Positions 48,475 through 56,113 of a stretch of DNA of 64,000 bases are shown here, one piece after another. Below the pieces are notes generated by a model that saw nothing but the letters and a program-made list of their open reading frames with translations, made no database searches and had not been told where the DNA came from. The DNA lies in the NCBI GenBank assembly GCA_030429495.1, contig JAUIFH010000005.1, positions 124,001 through 188,000 of the forward strand, read 5' to 3'. The position numbers and the translations under genes were made by a program. Positions within the stretch are counted from its first letter, which is position 1; every line of letters begins with the position of its first letter. Source of the DNA: Alphaproteobacteria bacterium. Lineage in GTDB: Bacteria; Pseudomonadota; Alphaproteobacteria; Rhodobacterales; Rhodobacteraceae.

Positions 48475-49076
48475 GCCGCCGTCCTTTCGCGATGCCCCGC
48501 CTCGGTCAGATGGAACCGGGGCGAGATGAATTCCTCGGCCCGGGTGATCCAGCCGCCCTTGCCGCCATCCCCGCGGCGGGCGTATTTGCGGCTGGCCGGA
48601 CGGGCATCGGCGAGCGCGTAGTAGTAGTTCCGTCGGGCAATACCATAGGCGTCGGCGACAAGGATGGGCGCATCCCCGCAAGCACGCTGGGCGGCCGCTA
48701 CGGTCATCGGGCCGATCGCGCCATCGACAGTCAGGTCATGCCCCATTTCGTTCAGGAGCCGCTGCAGCACCTTCACCGCATTCGATCCGGCATTCACATA
48801 CATGTCGAAAACCGAGGGTTGCAGCGCCTCCGGCAGGTCTCCGATGCGGGGGCGCCGGTAGTAGTGTTCGACGAAGATCTCCTCTGCCTTGTCCCGCGTC
48901 AGGCGGCGCACATCGGCACTGGTCACCTGCCCGTCACCGGTCAGGTCCAGTCCGAGGCGGCGCAGCGTTCCGATCGTGATGCCGTATTTCGTGGCCCCGC
49001 CCGGATCGTCGCGGTCGTTCACATAGCCGCCCTCGCGGGCGACGATGGCCTTGGCAATTTCGCTTACTGTCTGCAT
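48465..49076 (-). CDS. holin-associated N-acetylmuramidase (GH108 endolysin), GTA type
   Basis: This 203-residue enzyme has the GH108 signature AREGGYVNDRDDPGGATKYGIT with the catalytic Glu15 in REGGY, followed by a domain that includes LQRLLNEMGHDLTVDGAIGPMTV, a peptidoglycan-binding-3 type repeat. No signal peptide is visible, so release needs the adjacent holin. In Rhodobacter capsulatus an endolysin-holin pair of this kind lyses cells to release GTA particles; no structural GTA genes are nearby. Its ribosome-binding site is within a perfect hairpin (49080-49104). Confidence 0.87.
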   Translation of the reverse strand: MQTVSEIAKAIVAREGGYVNDRDDPGGATKYGITIGTLRRLGLDLTGDGQVTSADVRRLTRDKAEEIFVEHYYRRPRIGDLPEALQPSVFDMYVNAGSNAVKVLQRLLNEMGHDLTVDGAIGPMTVAAAQRACGDAPILVADAYGIARRNYYYALADARPASRKYARRGDGGKGGWITRAEEFISPRFHLTEAGHRERTAAWG

Positions 49077-49079
49077 CGG

Positions 49080-49104
49080 CCTTTCCCCTGGGTTCGGGGA
49101 AAGG
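49080..49104 (-). promoter_or_regulatory. hairpin sequestering the endolysin ribosome-binding site
   Basis: In the minus-strand RNA CCUUUCCCC pairs with GGGGAAAGG (nine perfect pairs, seven-base loop). GGGGAAAGG is the Shine-Dalgarno region and lies 4 bases before the endolysin AUG. Such a hairpin should hide the site and lower translation; melting or a protein could release it. It could alternatively just be a weak terminator after ccmE, but no U-run follows. Confidence 0.62.
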
Positions 49105-49118
49105 GTCCGGCGAAAACG

Positions 49119-49577
49119 TTAATTCGTCGCTGGGGCAGCGTCCGGATCGACATACATGCCCTGATCCTTCAGGGCGTCGATCACTTCCTTCGGCATGTAA
49201 GTCTCATCGTGCTTGGCGAGAATTTCACGCGCCTCGAATGTTCCGCCGACCAGTTTGCCGGTCGCCACGACGCCCTCACCCTCGCCGAAAAGGTCGGGCA
49301 GGACGCCTTCGTATTTCACCGGAACGGTCGCGCCGCCGTCGGTCACGTTGAACGTGATCGCGGCACCCTGCCCACGGATGAGGCTTCCTTCCTCGACGAG
49401 GCCGCCAATGCGGAAGGTCTCGTTCGGGCCGGGCGCATTCTCGGCGATTTCGCTCGGCGAGCGGAAGAACTGGAGCGCATCGCCGGACGCGTAGTAGAAC
49501 GCCCCGAAGCTTGCCACCATGGCCACGGCGGCAAGCGCGATCACCTGTATCCGGCGCTGTTTCTTCAGACCCTTCAT
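49119..49577 (-). CDS. ccmE: cytochrome c maturation haem chaperone CcmE
   Basis: This 152-residue protein has one N-terminal membrane anchor (about 8-28), the periplasmic OB-fold and the haem-binding His123 in LAKHDETYMP with Tyr127. It takes haem from CcmC and hands it to CcmF. It starts seven bases after the argC stop codon. Downstream, 42 bases lead to the endolysin gene, which is unusual, as ccmF is expected there. Confidence 0.95.
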   Translation of the reverse strand: MKGLKKQRRIQVIALAAVAMVASFGAFYYASGDALQFFRSPSEIAENAPGPNETFRIGGLVEEGSLIRGQGAAITFNVTDGGATVPVKYEGVLPDLFGEGEGVVATGKLVGGTFEAREILAKHDETYMPKEVIDALKDQGMYVDPDAAPATN

Positions 49578-49584
49578 GTCACCC

Positions 49585-50613
49585 TCACGGGAAGACCGGC
49601 GCGAGCGTCAGCCCCGCCGTCTCCTCCAGCCCGAGCATCAGGTTGGCGTTCTGCACCGCCTGCCCCGAGGAGCCCTTGTTGAGATTGTCGAGCGTCGCCA
49701 CCACCAGCGCGCGCCCCGGCTTCCGGTCGCCGACGACGCCGATATGGCAGAAGTTCGAACCCGCCACCGCGCCCGTCCCCGGTGCCTGACCGAAGGGAAG
49801 GACGGTGAGGAACGGCTCATCCTCGTAGCGCGCGGCGAGTGCTGCGTGGATCGCCTGCGCATCCCCCCGCACATAGCAGGATGCGAGGATGCCGCGCGAC
49901 ATCGGCACGAGGTGCGGCGTGAACATGATCTCCACCTTCCGACCGGCAATCATGCTGAATTCCTGGTCGAATTCTCCCAGATGCCGGTGCTTGCCGCCTT
50001 GACTATAGCCAAGCACATCGGTCTGCCGCTCGGTAAAGAGCATGTTTTCCTTGAGCGCCCGACCCGCCCCCGAAATCCCGTTCTTCAGGTCGCAGATGAT
50101 CTCGTCAAGGTCGATGAGCCCACGCTCGATCAGGGGGCGCAGGGCGAACTGCACAGTCGCGGCATTGCAGCCAGTCCCGGCCACCAGCCGCGCCTTGCGG
50201 ATGTCGTCGCGGTAGAATTCGGTGAGGCCATAGACGGCCTCTTTCTGCAACTCGACCGCCACATGCGGTGCACCGTACCACTTCTCATAGGCCGCGGGAT
50301 CGCGCAGCCGGAAATCGGCGCCGAGGTCGACGACCTTGACCGTTTTCGGCAGGTCCCGGACCAAAGCCTGGCTGAGGCCGTGCGGCAGGGCGGAAAAGCA
50401 GAGGTCGATCTTTGCAAAGTCGATCTCTTCGATGGTCGAAAGCTTCGGAAGCGCCAGGTGCCGCAACTGCGGGTAGACGCTCGCCATCTCCTGCCCGGCC
50501 TTGCGGTCGGCAGAAAGCGCCGCGATTTCCATCGCGGGATGGGTGGCGATTATCCGGACAAGCTCGGCGCCGGTATAGCCGGACGCGCCGAGAATGGCGA
50601 TCTTGTGGGTCAT
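49585..50613 (-). CDS. argC: N-acetyl-gamma-glutamyl-phosphate reductase
   Basis: The 342-residue enzyme catalyses the NADPH-dependent third step of arginine synthesis. The Rossmann motif [15 protein letters not shown], the catalytic Cys149 in GTGCNAATV and the [10 protein letters not shown] segment with its histidine identify it. The ATG at 50613 has a GGAGGTCCC region upstream. argC followed by ccmE is an arrangement I recall from other Rhodobacteraceae. Confidence 0.95.
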   Translation of the reverse strand: MTHKIAILGASGYTGAELVRIIATHPAMEIAALSADRKAGQEMASVYPQLRHLALPKLSTIEEIDFAKIDLCFSALPHGLSQALVRDLPKTVKVVDLGADFRLRDPAAYEKWYGAPHVAVELQKEAVYGLTEFYRDDIRKARLVAGTGCNAATVQFALRPLIERGLIDLDEIICDLKNGISGAGRALKENMLFTERQTDVLGYSQGGKHRHLGEFDQEFSMIAGRKVEIMFTPHLVPMSRGILASCYVRGDAQAIHAALAARYEDEPFLTVLPFGQAPGTGAVAGSNFCHIGVVGDRKPGRALVVATLDNLNKGSSGQAVQNANLMLGLEETAGLTLAPVFP

Positions 50614-50666
50614 GGGACCTCCACGAAACTTGGGCATTATTTAGGGCAGACGGAACCGGGCCGCAA

Positions 50667-51479
50667 TCAGGCGGCCTCGAAGGCGATCTTTCGTCGCAGG
50701 AACTGCGTGGCCTTGTTCGACACGCGCACCGGATTGCCCGTCGTCAGATATTTCGTCTCCCCGCCCGCGCCACGAAACTCCGGCCGCCGGGCGAGGTAGT
50801 CCTTCAGGCTCTCGGCCACGAGGTTCGCCTGAGAATAGACCGCGACGCCCGGGCCGAGTGCGTCCTGAAACGCCTTCTCCATAAGCGGATAATGCGTGCA
50901 TCCGAGAACCGCGGCCTCCGGCTTCGGCATCCGCCGCAGGAGCGCCTCGACATGGGAGCGCACCAGCGCCTCTGCGAGGATCTCGTCGCCCTCCTCGATC
51001 GCGTCGACGACGCCGCCACAGGGCTGGGCCTCCACGTCGACGCCGATGGCGCGGAAGGCAAGCTCGCGCTGGAACGCGCGGCTGGCGACCGTGGCCGGTG
51101 TCGCGAAAAGCGCGACATGCTTCACGGCGACTTCGCGCGGCGGGGAGTTGTCGCCCCATTGCCGTTCGGTCAGCGCCTCGATCAGCGGGACGAAGACGCC
51201 GAGAACGCGCTTGTCGGCCGGCACCCAGCTTTCCTGCATCCGCCTGAGCGCTGCCGCCGAGGCGGTATTGCAGGCAAGGATGACAAGGTCGCACCCCTCT
51301 TCCCAGAGCCTCTCGACCCCGGCGCAGGTCAGGTTGAAGATATCCTCGGCATCGCGCACACCGTAAGGCGCATGGGCGTTGTCGCCGAGATAGACGAAGG
51401 GAACGTCCGGCAGCGCTTTCGCGGCGGCCTCGCAGACCGTCAGCCCGCCCAGGCCCGAATCGAAAATGCCGACCGCCAT
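50667..51479 (-). CDS. murI: glutamate racemase
   Basis: This 270-residue enzyme makes D-glutamate for peptidoglycan. It has the N-terminal [10 protein letters not shown] motif and both catalytic cysteines: Cys70 in [11 protein letters not shown] and Cys194 in GCTHYPLM. I start at the ATG at 51479. It lies between argC (53 bases downstream) and an acyltransferase gene (37 bases upstream). Confidence 0.95.
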   Translation of the reverse strand: MAVGIFDSGLGGLTVCEAAAKALPDVPFVYLGDNAHAPYGVRDAEDIFNLTCAGVERLWEEGCDLVILACNTASAAALRRMQESWVPADKRVLGVFVPLIEALTERQWGDNSPPREVAVKHVALFATPATVASRAFQRELAFRAIGVDVEAQPCGGVVDAIEEGDEILAEALVRSHVEALLRRMPKPEAAVLGCTHYPLMEKAFQDALGPGVAVYSQANLVAESLKDYLARRPEFRGAGGETKYLTTGNPVRVSNKATQFLRRKIAFEAA

Positions 51480-51516
51480 TCCGTGCCCCTTCCCCGCAAC
51501 CGGGGCCGCTAACGGC

Positions 51517-52389
51517 TCAGGCGCGGTATCTCTGCTCGAACTCGAAACCGTAGCCATCCGACGGAACCGGTTCCGGCGACAAGTCATACGTCGCGCGTCG
51601 AAGGAAATCCATCATCTGTTTCGGGTCGCCACGATGCAGGTCGAGCTGCGCCTGCGGGATCGGGTCGCCGACGACGATACGCACCGGTTCGTCGATGCGG
51701 GCGCGGAATTCCTTGATCAGCAGGCCAAGCCGGAGCGTGTAGTGCAGATGGCTGGCAAGCTGGAACATCCGGGAATTCTGGCCGTCGAAATAGATCGGCA
51801 CTACCGTCGCGCCGGATTTTGCGATCATCTTGGCGGTGAAATTGCGCCAGACCGGGTCCATCGGACGCGCGAAGGGTGTCGCCGCCGTGGCGACGGTGCC
51901 GCCGGGAAAGATTCCGATCGCACCGCCGGTACTCAGGTAGTCGAGGGCGGTCGCGCGGGCCACGATGTTCTCGCGTGCGGCCTCCTTGGTTTCGTCGAAA
52001 TTGATCGGCAGGATCACCCGGTCAAGCTCGCGCGCCTTGCGGAAGATCCGGTGCGCGATGATGCGGAAGTCGCCGCGCAGGACCGACAGAAGGTAGCCCA
52101 TCATCAGCCCGTCGAGGATGCCGTAGGGGTGGTTGGCGATCAGCACAAGCGGCCCATTCGCCGGAATGTTGGACAGGCTGCCACCAATCACGTCGAGGCT
52201 GAGCCCGTAGCGTTCCACCATGACCTGCCAGAAGTCGCGCCCGGCGGCGACCTCATCCTCGTATCCGCGCGCCCGCCGGATCAGTCCGATCCTTCCGGTG
52301 GCGTTTTCCAGCAGCCGGACGACCGCGCGCCCCCCCTTGCTGCGCGCCGAGGACGCATAGGAAATTTCCCGCGCGACTTCCCGTTTCAT
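51517..52389 (-). CDS. lysophospholipid acyltransferase family protein
   Basis: The 290-residue protein has an acyltransferase box NHPYGILDG (N-H-x4-D), FPGGTVATA in place of FPEGT, and [26 protein letters not shown] after it, a pattern of the PlsC-superfamily group related to hemolysin-associated acyltransferases. It would acylate a lysolipid at the inner membrane. A second PlsC protein (olsA) is encoded at 1.6-2.4 kb. Substrate unknown. Confidence 0.85.
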   Translation of the reverse strand: MKREVAREISYASSARSKGGRAVVRLLENATGRIGLIRRARGYEDEVAAGRDFWQVMVERYGLSLDVIGGSLSNIPANGPLVLIANHPYGILDGLMMGYLLSVLRGDFRIIAHRIFRKARELDRVILPINFDETKEAARENIVARATALDYLSTGGAIGIFPGGTVATAATPFARPMDPVWRNFTAKMIAKSGATVVPIYFDGQNSRMFQLASHLHYTLRLGLLIKEFRARIDEPVRIVVGDPIPQAQLDLHRGDPKQMMDFLRRATYDLSPEPVPSDGYGFEFEQRYRA

Positions 52390-52692
52390 GGCGAAGCGAT
52401 TCCCCCGAGTTCGGTGCCTTGGCAGCGGATCATGCGACAGTTCGATGACAGTGCGGTGACAGGCCGCGCCGCCGGTCTTGGATCGTGCCGGCAGCCGGCG
52501 GCCTAGCCAATCGGATTGGCTTTTGGCTCCGAATGCGATCTATTGGCGACATGAACTGTCGTTTTCTGGCCCATCCCTGCCGCAAACGGTTCCGACCCCC
52601 GACTGATGGCGCGACAGGCTTCCGGAATCACCGGCGCCCATACCCTGGCGTCCCGTCGTTGCGTCGCGGCGCAACCCAACGAGGAGGAGAGA
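52390..52692. other. intergenic region with an orphan terminator-like hairpin
   Basis: This 303-base gap separates the divergent acyltransferase and UspA genes. No convincing ORF is visible. AGCCAAT and ATTGGCT pair around CGG and are followed by TTTT (52505-52524). No plus-strand gene ends there, so it could end a short plus-strand transcript. The rest should hold both promoters. Confidence 0.4.
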
Positions 52693-53109
52693 GTGTTCAA
52701 GAAAATCATGGTCCCGGTTGACCTGCGCCACACCGAAAGGCTTGGCCGCGCCCTAAAGGCGGCTGCCGACCTTGCCGGGATATACGGCGCGACGGTCTGC
52801 TATGTGGGCGTGACAAGCCCCGAACCCGGAGAGTTCGGCCGCAATCCCGACGAGTTCGCGGCACGTCTGGCCGGCTGGGCGCGAGAAGAGGCTTCCCGCC
52901 ACGGTCACGCCGCCGAAAGCCACGCCATCGTCAGCCACGACCCGACCACTGAACTGGACAAGGCACTTCAGAACGCGGTCGGCGAAACAGGGGCCGATCT
53001 GGTGGTCATGGCAACGCATATGCCCAACGTCACCGACTACATCTGGGCATCGCATGGCGGAACGCTCGCCCAGCACAGCGGCGCGTCCGTGATGCTTGTG
53101 CGCGGCTGA
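52693..53109 (+). CDS. universal stress protein UspA family
   Basis: The 138-residue protein starts at a GTG with a strong GGAGGAGAGA site and has the Usp fold (KKIMVPVDLRHTERLGRALKAA, then LVVMATHMPNVTDYIWASHGGTLAQHSGASVMLV). The ATP-binding G-2x-G-9x-G(S/T) reads variantly as GGTLAQHSGASV, so nucleotide binding is uncertain. It is 30 bases upstream of the BCCT transporter gene, a frequent pairing in which the Usp protein may gate the transporter. Confidence 0.9.
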   Translation: MFKKIMVPVDLRHTERLGRALKAAADLAGIYGATVCYVGVTSPEPGEFGRNPDEFAARLAGWAREEASRHGHAAESHAIVSHDPTTELDKALQNAVGETGADLVVMATHMPNVTDYIWASHGGTLAQHSGASVMLVRG

Positions 53110-53139
53110 ACGAAAACCCGACCGACAGGAGGAGGCCAC

Positions 53140-54780
53140 ATGGCCGAACAGGACAACAACCAAGGCATTCCGGTCCCGGAAGGCGCTGCGGACATCATCG
53201 ACACCGATTACACGATCGGACAGGACAACGTGGAAGGCAGCGTCGGCCCCTTCGGCTTCGACGTGCACAACCCGGTCTTTCTGGTCTCGGGCCTATCGAT
53301 CGTCGCCTTCGTTTTCTACGCGCTCGCGCTGCCCGAACAGGCATCCACATTCTTCGGCTGGCTGCGCCCGGCGCTGACCTCGACCTTCGACTGGTTCTTC
53401 CTCGGCGCGGCCAACATCTTCGTGCTTTTCTGCCTGTTCCTGATCGTCAGCCCCTGGGGCGCGGTCCGGCTGGGCGGCAAGGAGGCGACGCCGGACTACA
53501 CCTATATCGGCTGGTTCGCGATGCTCTTCGCCGCCGGCATGGGGATCGGCCTGATGTTCTTCGGCGTGCTGGAGCCGGTCTACCACATGGCGATCTCCGA
53601 GCCGCTTGGCGTCCCCTCGCCGATTGCCGAGGACGGTTCGATCATTGCCGAGAACGTCGACGCCGCGAAGAAGATGGGGCTTGCCGCCACGATCTATCAC
53701 TGGGGCCTGCATCCCTGGGCGATCTACGCCATCGTGGCGCTGGCGCTCGCGCTCTTTACGTTCAACAAGGGCCTGCCGCTGACGATCCGCTCGGCCTTCT
53801 ACCCGATCTTCGGTGAAAAGACCTGGGGCTGGGTTGGCCATGTCATCGACACGCTCGCGGTCTTTGCGACGCTCTTCGGCCTCGCCACCTCGCTCGGCTT
53901 CGGCGCGCAGCAGGCCAATGCGGGGCTCGAACATATCTTCGGCATCCCGAACTCCATCTCCGTCCAGGTCGTGCTGATCACCGTGATCACCGGAATTGCG
54001 CTGGTCTCCGTTCTTCGCGGCCTCGACGGCGGCGTGAAGGTGCTGTCCGAGATCAACATGGGGATCGCGGCGCTGCTGCTGGTCTTCGTGCTGCTGGCCG
54101 GACCGACGATGACGATCTTCGCCGACTTCTTCGCGGGCCTCGGCGCCTATGCGGTCGATATCCTGCCGCTGTCGAACCCGTTCGGACGTGAGGATACCGG
54201 CTATATGCAGGGCTGGACGGCGTTCTACTGGGCGTGGTGGATCAGCTGGTCGCCGTTTGTCGGCATGTTCATCGCCCGCGTCTCACGCGGCCGCACGGTG
54301 CGCGAATTCGTGATCTGCGTGCTGATCATCCCATCGCTCGTCTGCGTCCTCTGGATGGCGGTTTTCGGGGGTGTCGCGATCGACCAGGTCCTGACCGATC
54401 CGGCCAACAGCGCGGTCAAGGCGCAGGTCATCGACAGCTACAACCCGCCGCTCTCGCTCTTCGCGATGCTTGAGGGGTTACCGCTCGCCTCGATCACCTC
54501 GTTCATCGGCATCGTGCTCGTGATCGTGTTCTTCGTTACCTCGTCGGATTCCGGCTCGCTCGTGATCGACACGATCACGGCGGGCGGCAAGGTCGACGCA
54601 CCGCTGCCGCAGCGTGTCTTCTGGTGCACGTTCGAAGGGGCCGTTGCGATCGTCCTCCTGATCGGTGGCGGGCTCGGCGCCTTGCAGGCGATGGTCATCT
54701 CGACCGGCCTGCCCTTCACGGTGGTCCTGCTCCTGATGTGCTGGGCGATCTTCAAGGGCCTGCAAGGCGAGGCGCGCTGA
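53140..54780 (+). CDS. BCCT-family betaine/choline/carnitine transporter
   Basis: This 546-residue membrane protein has twelve segments and the BCCT signature region with WWISWSPFVGMFIARVSRGRTVREFV (near residue 365-390) and GIGLMFFGVLEPVYHM near 140. It probably imports glycine betaine or a similar compatible solute, driven by sodium or protons. The C-terminal osmosensory tail is short. It is the second gene of a Usp-BCCT pair and ends before a hairpin. Confidence 0.93.
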   Translation: MAEQDNNQGIPVPEGAADIIDTDYTIGQDNVEGSVGPFGFDVHNPVFLVSGLSIVAFVFYALALPEQASTFFGWLRPALTSTFDWFFLGAANIFVLFCLFLIVSPWGAVRLGGKEATPDYTYIGWFAMLFAAGMGIGLMFFGVLEPVYHMAISEPLGVPSPIAEDGSIIAENVDAAKKMGLAATIYHWGLHPWAIYAIVALALALFTFNKGLPLTIRSAFYPIFGEKTWGWVGHVIDTLAVFATLFGLATSLGFGAQQANAGLEHIFGIPNSISVQVVLITVITGIALVSVLRGLDGGVKVLSEINMGIAALLLVFVLLAGPTMTIFADFFAGLGAYAVDILPLSNPFGREDTGYMQGWTAFYWAWWISWSPFVGMFIARVSRGRTVREFVICVLIIPSLVCVLWMAVFGGVAIDQVLTDPANSAVKAQVIDSYNPPLSLFAMLEGLPLASITSFIGIVLVIVFFVTSSDSGSLVIDTITAGGKVDAPLPQRVFWCTFEGAVAIVLLIGGGLGALQAMVISTGLPFTVVLLLMCWAIFKGLQGEAR

Positions 54781-54800
54781 CGTCCCCCCTGCACCTGACA

Positions 54801-54827
54801 GAACGCCCGGCCATCGGCCGGGCGTTC
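54801..54827. terminator. perfect 12-bp hairpin between convergent genes, no T-run
   Basis: GAACGCCCGGCC pairs perfectly with GGCCGGGCGTTC around ATC, 20 bases after the BCCT stop and 15 before the stop of the convergent ACT-domain gene. Without a T-run on either side it may be a Rho-helper or RNA stabiliser. Confidence 0.55.
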
Positions 54828-54841
54828 GGACACTCGCCGCT

Positions 54842-55246
54842 TCAGTCCGCGCCAGCCGCCAGTTTCTCAAGCGCCGAGAGCGCGTCCCCCTCGCGTCCGT
54901 CCGGTACGAACAGGTGGTCATGGAAGAACCCGGATACCGGGTTCACGCCCATACCCAGCGTCGCGAGCTTGCTCGTGATCCGCGCGAGGAAGCCAACCGC
55001 CGCAAGTGACGAATGCACTTCGAGCGTGATCATCCGGCACGGAAACTCATAGGCAAGGCCCTGCGCCTCGGCCTCCTCCTTCGTCACGATCAGTGTCGTG
55101 CCCTCGGCTTCCCGGAACAGCATCCGCGGCCGCATCCCGTCCGGCACGGTGCCGTCAGGCAAAGTCGCGAAGACATAGAGGCCGTCGACGAGCCTCGCCG
55201 ACATTGTTCGCAGCAGTTTCGAAAGGTCCGTTTCGCCAACCATCAT
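54842..55246 (-). CDS. ACT-domain protein
   Basis: The 134-residue protein contains two ACT-like segments: LVDGLYVFATLPDG and EVHSSLAAVGFLARITSKLATLGMGVNPVSGFFHDHLFV. This resembles small two-ACT proteins of the CASTOR/ACT_7 type found in bacteria. It could sense a small amine or amino acid. It starts 14 bases after the guanidinium-exporter stop codon, so it is probably under the same riboswitch. No enzymatic function visible. Confidence 0.8.
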   Translation of the reverse strand: MMVGETDLSKLLRTMSARLVDGLYVFATLPDGTVPDGMRPRMLFREAEGTTLIVTKEEAEAQGLAYEFPCRMITLEVHSSLAAVGFLARITSKLATLGMGVNPVSGFFHDHLFVPDGREGDALSALEKLAAGAD

Positions 55247-55260
55247 GTTCTCCCCGGCGT

Positions 55261-55578
55261 TCAGTGCGTTTCCAGCCCGAGCAGGATCATGCCGACGATC
55301 AGGAAGGCGACGCCCGCGATACCCGGTGCGCCGATGGACTGCTTGAATACGAGGACCCCGACGACCACCGAACCGACAGAGCCGATCCCGGTCCAGACCG
55401 GGTAGGCAATGCCGAGGGGAAGCGCGCGCATCGCCCAGCCCAGCGCCACAAGGCTCGCAACCATCGCAAGAACGGTCCCCGCAAGGACCGGGGCGCTCAT
55501 TTTCGCTGCAAGCGATTTCAGCCCCGCCGCCCAGACGGTTTCCAGCAATCCAGCGACGATCAGGGATATCCACGCCAT
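55261..55578 (-). CDS. gdx: small multidrug resistance protein, probable guanidinium exporter
   Basis: The 105-residue protein has four membrane segments of the SMR family (MAWISLIVAGLLETVWAAGLK, with the membrane-embedded Glu14 that binds the cation). The second and third segments read MRALPLGIAYPVWTGIGSVG, the Gdx/SugE subtype. The mini-ykkC guanidine-II riboswitch upstream strongly supports guanidinium as the exported cation. The ATG at 55578 is preceded by AAAGGTGG. Confidence 0.9.
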   Translation of the reverse strand: MAWISLIVAGLLETVWAAGLKSLAAKMSAPVLAGTVLAMVASLVALGWAMRALPLGIAYPVWTGIGSVGSVVVGVLVFKQSIGAPGIAGVAFLIVGMILLGLETH

Positions 55579-55589
55579 GACGGCCACCT

Positions 55590-55642
55590 TTCCTTCGGGC
55601 CGTCCCGGTTGGCTGTTTTCGCGTCGGGTCGTCCCGACCAGC
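55590..55642 (-). promoter_or_regulatory. guanidine-II (mini-ykkC) riboswitch
   Basis: In the minus-strand RNA two small hairpins each carry an ACGR tetraloop: GUCGGG-ACGA-CCCGAC (55623-55638) and CGGG-ACGG-CCCG (55596-55607), joined by about 15 bases. This tandem ACGR hairpin layout is the mini-ykkC (guanidine-II) consensus. The second hairpin lies just before the AAGG ribosome-binding region of the SMR gene, so guanidine binding should govern translation. I have not computed a covariance score. Confidence 0.88.
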
Positions 55643-55714
55643 ATGGCGGGGTGATAGCGGCATTGCGGCCCGATGGCAACGCGGAAAGGCGGAGGCCCGC
55701 CGCCACCGAGACCC

Positions 55715-55743
55715 TTGCTGCCCCCCTGCCCGCCCCTTATATT
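55715..55743 (+). promoter_or_regulatory. promoter of ssrA
   Basis: TTGCTG and TATATT are separated by exactly 17 bases; the -10 matches the consensus at five of six positions. Transcription should begin near 55750, at the start of the permuted tmRNA. Confidence 0.72.
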
Positions 55744-55749
55744 GACCCT

Positions 55750-56062
55750 GTTCGGGGCAACCCGGGCTATGGACATAAACGCGCTCGTAATAAGCGGATC
55801 GGACCCGGGGGCGGTACCCGGCGGCTCCACCAACACCCGGTATTGGCGGGACATGGGGCCGAAACAGGATCGACGAACGTCTAAAGGGGTTTGCTTTGTC
55901 CCGGTGAGGTACCACCGTTATCGGTCCGCAAAGTACAGTTGCCAATAACAACCGTGCTCCGATGGCTCTGGCTGCGTAAGCAGTTCGATCTATCGAAACT
56001 TAAGCCCTTGCGCCTAGCAGCGTAAGGCGGGGTTCGCAGGCACCTGGCAACAGAAGCCTGCA
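55750..56062 (+). ncRNA. ssrA: two-piece (permuted) tmRNA
   Basis: The acceptor piece comes first and ends with CGGCTCCACCA at 55832, including the T-arm stem CCGGG/CCCGG. After an intervening stretch of about 20 bases the coding piece starts GGGGCCGAAACAGG at 55855. GGGGCCG pairs with CGGCTCC to form the acceptor stem. The tag frame at 55941-55979 encodes ANNNRAPMALAA then a stop (the resume codon is GCC). The order acceptor-then-coding is the permuted alphaproteobacterial form. Ends of the primary transcript are approximate. SspB, which delivers tagged proteins to ClpXP, is encoded at 61.6 kb. Confidence 0.95.
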
Positions 56063-56067
56063 CTCAT

Positions 56068-56097
56068 GAAAAAGGCCCGCTTCTCGCGGGCCTTTCG
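56068..56097 (+). terminator. intrinsic terminator of ssrA
   Basis: AAAGGCCCGC pairs perfectly with GCGGGCCTTT around TTCTC, and TCGTC follows. The T-run is short, but the stem and position just after the tmRNA make it the likely end. Confidence 0.85.
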
Positions 56098-56113
56098 TCT
56101 GTCTGGTCCGGCA

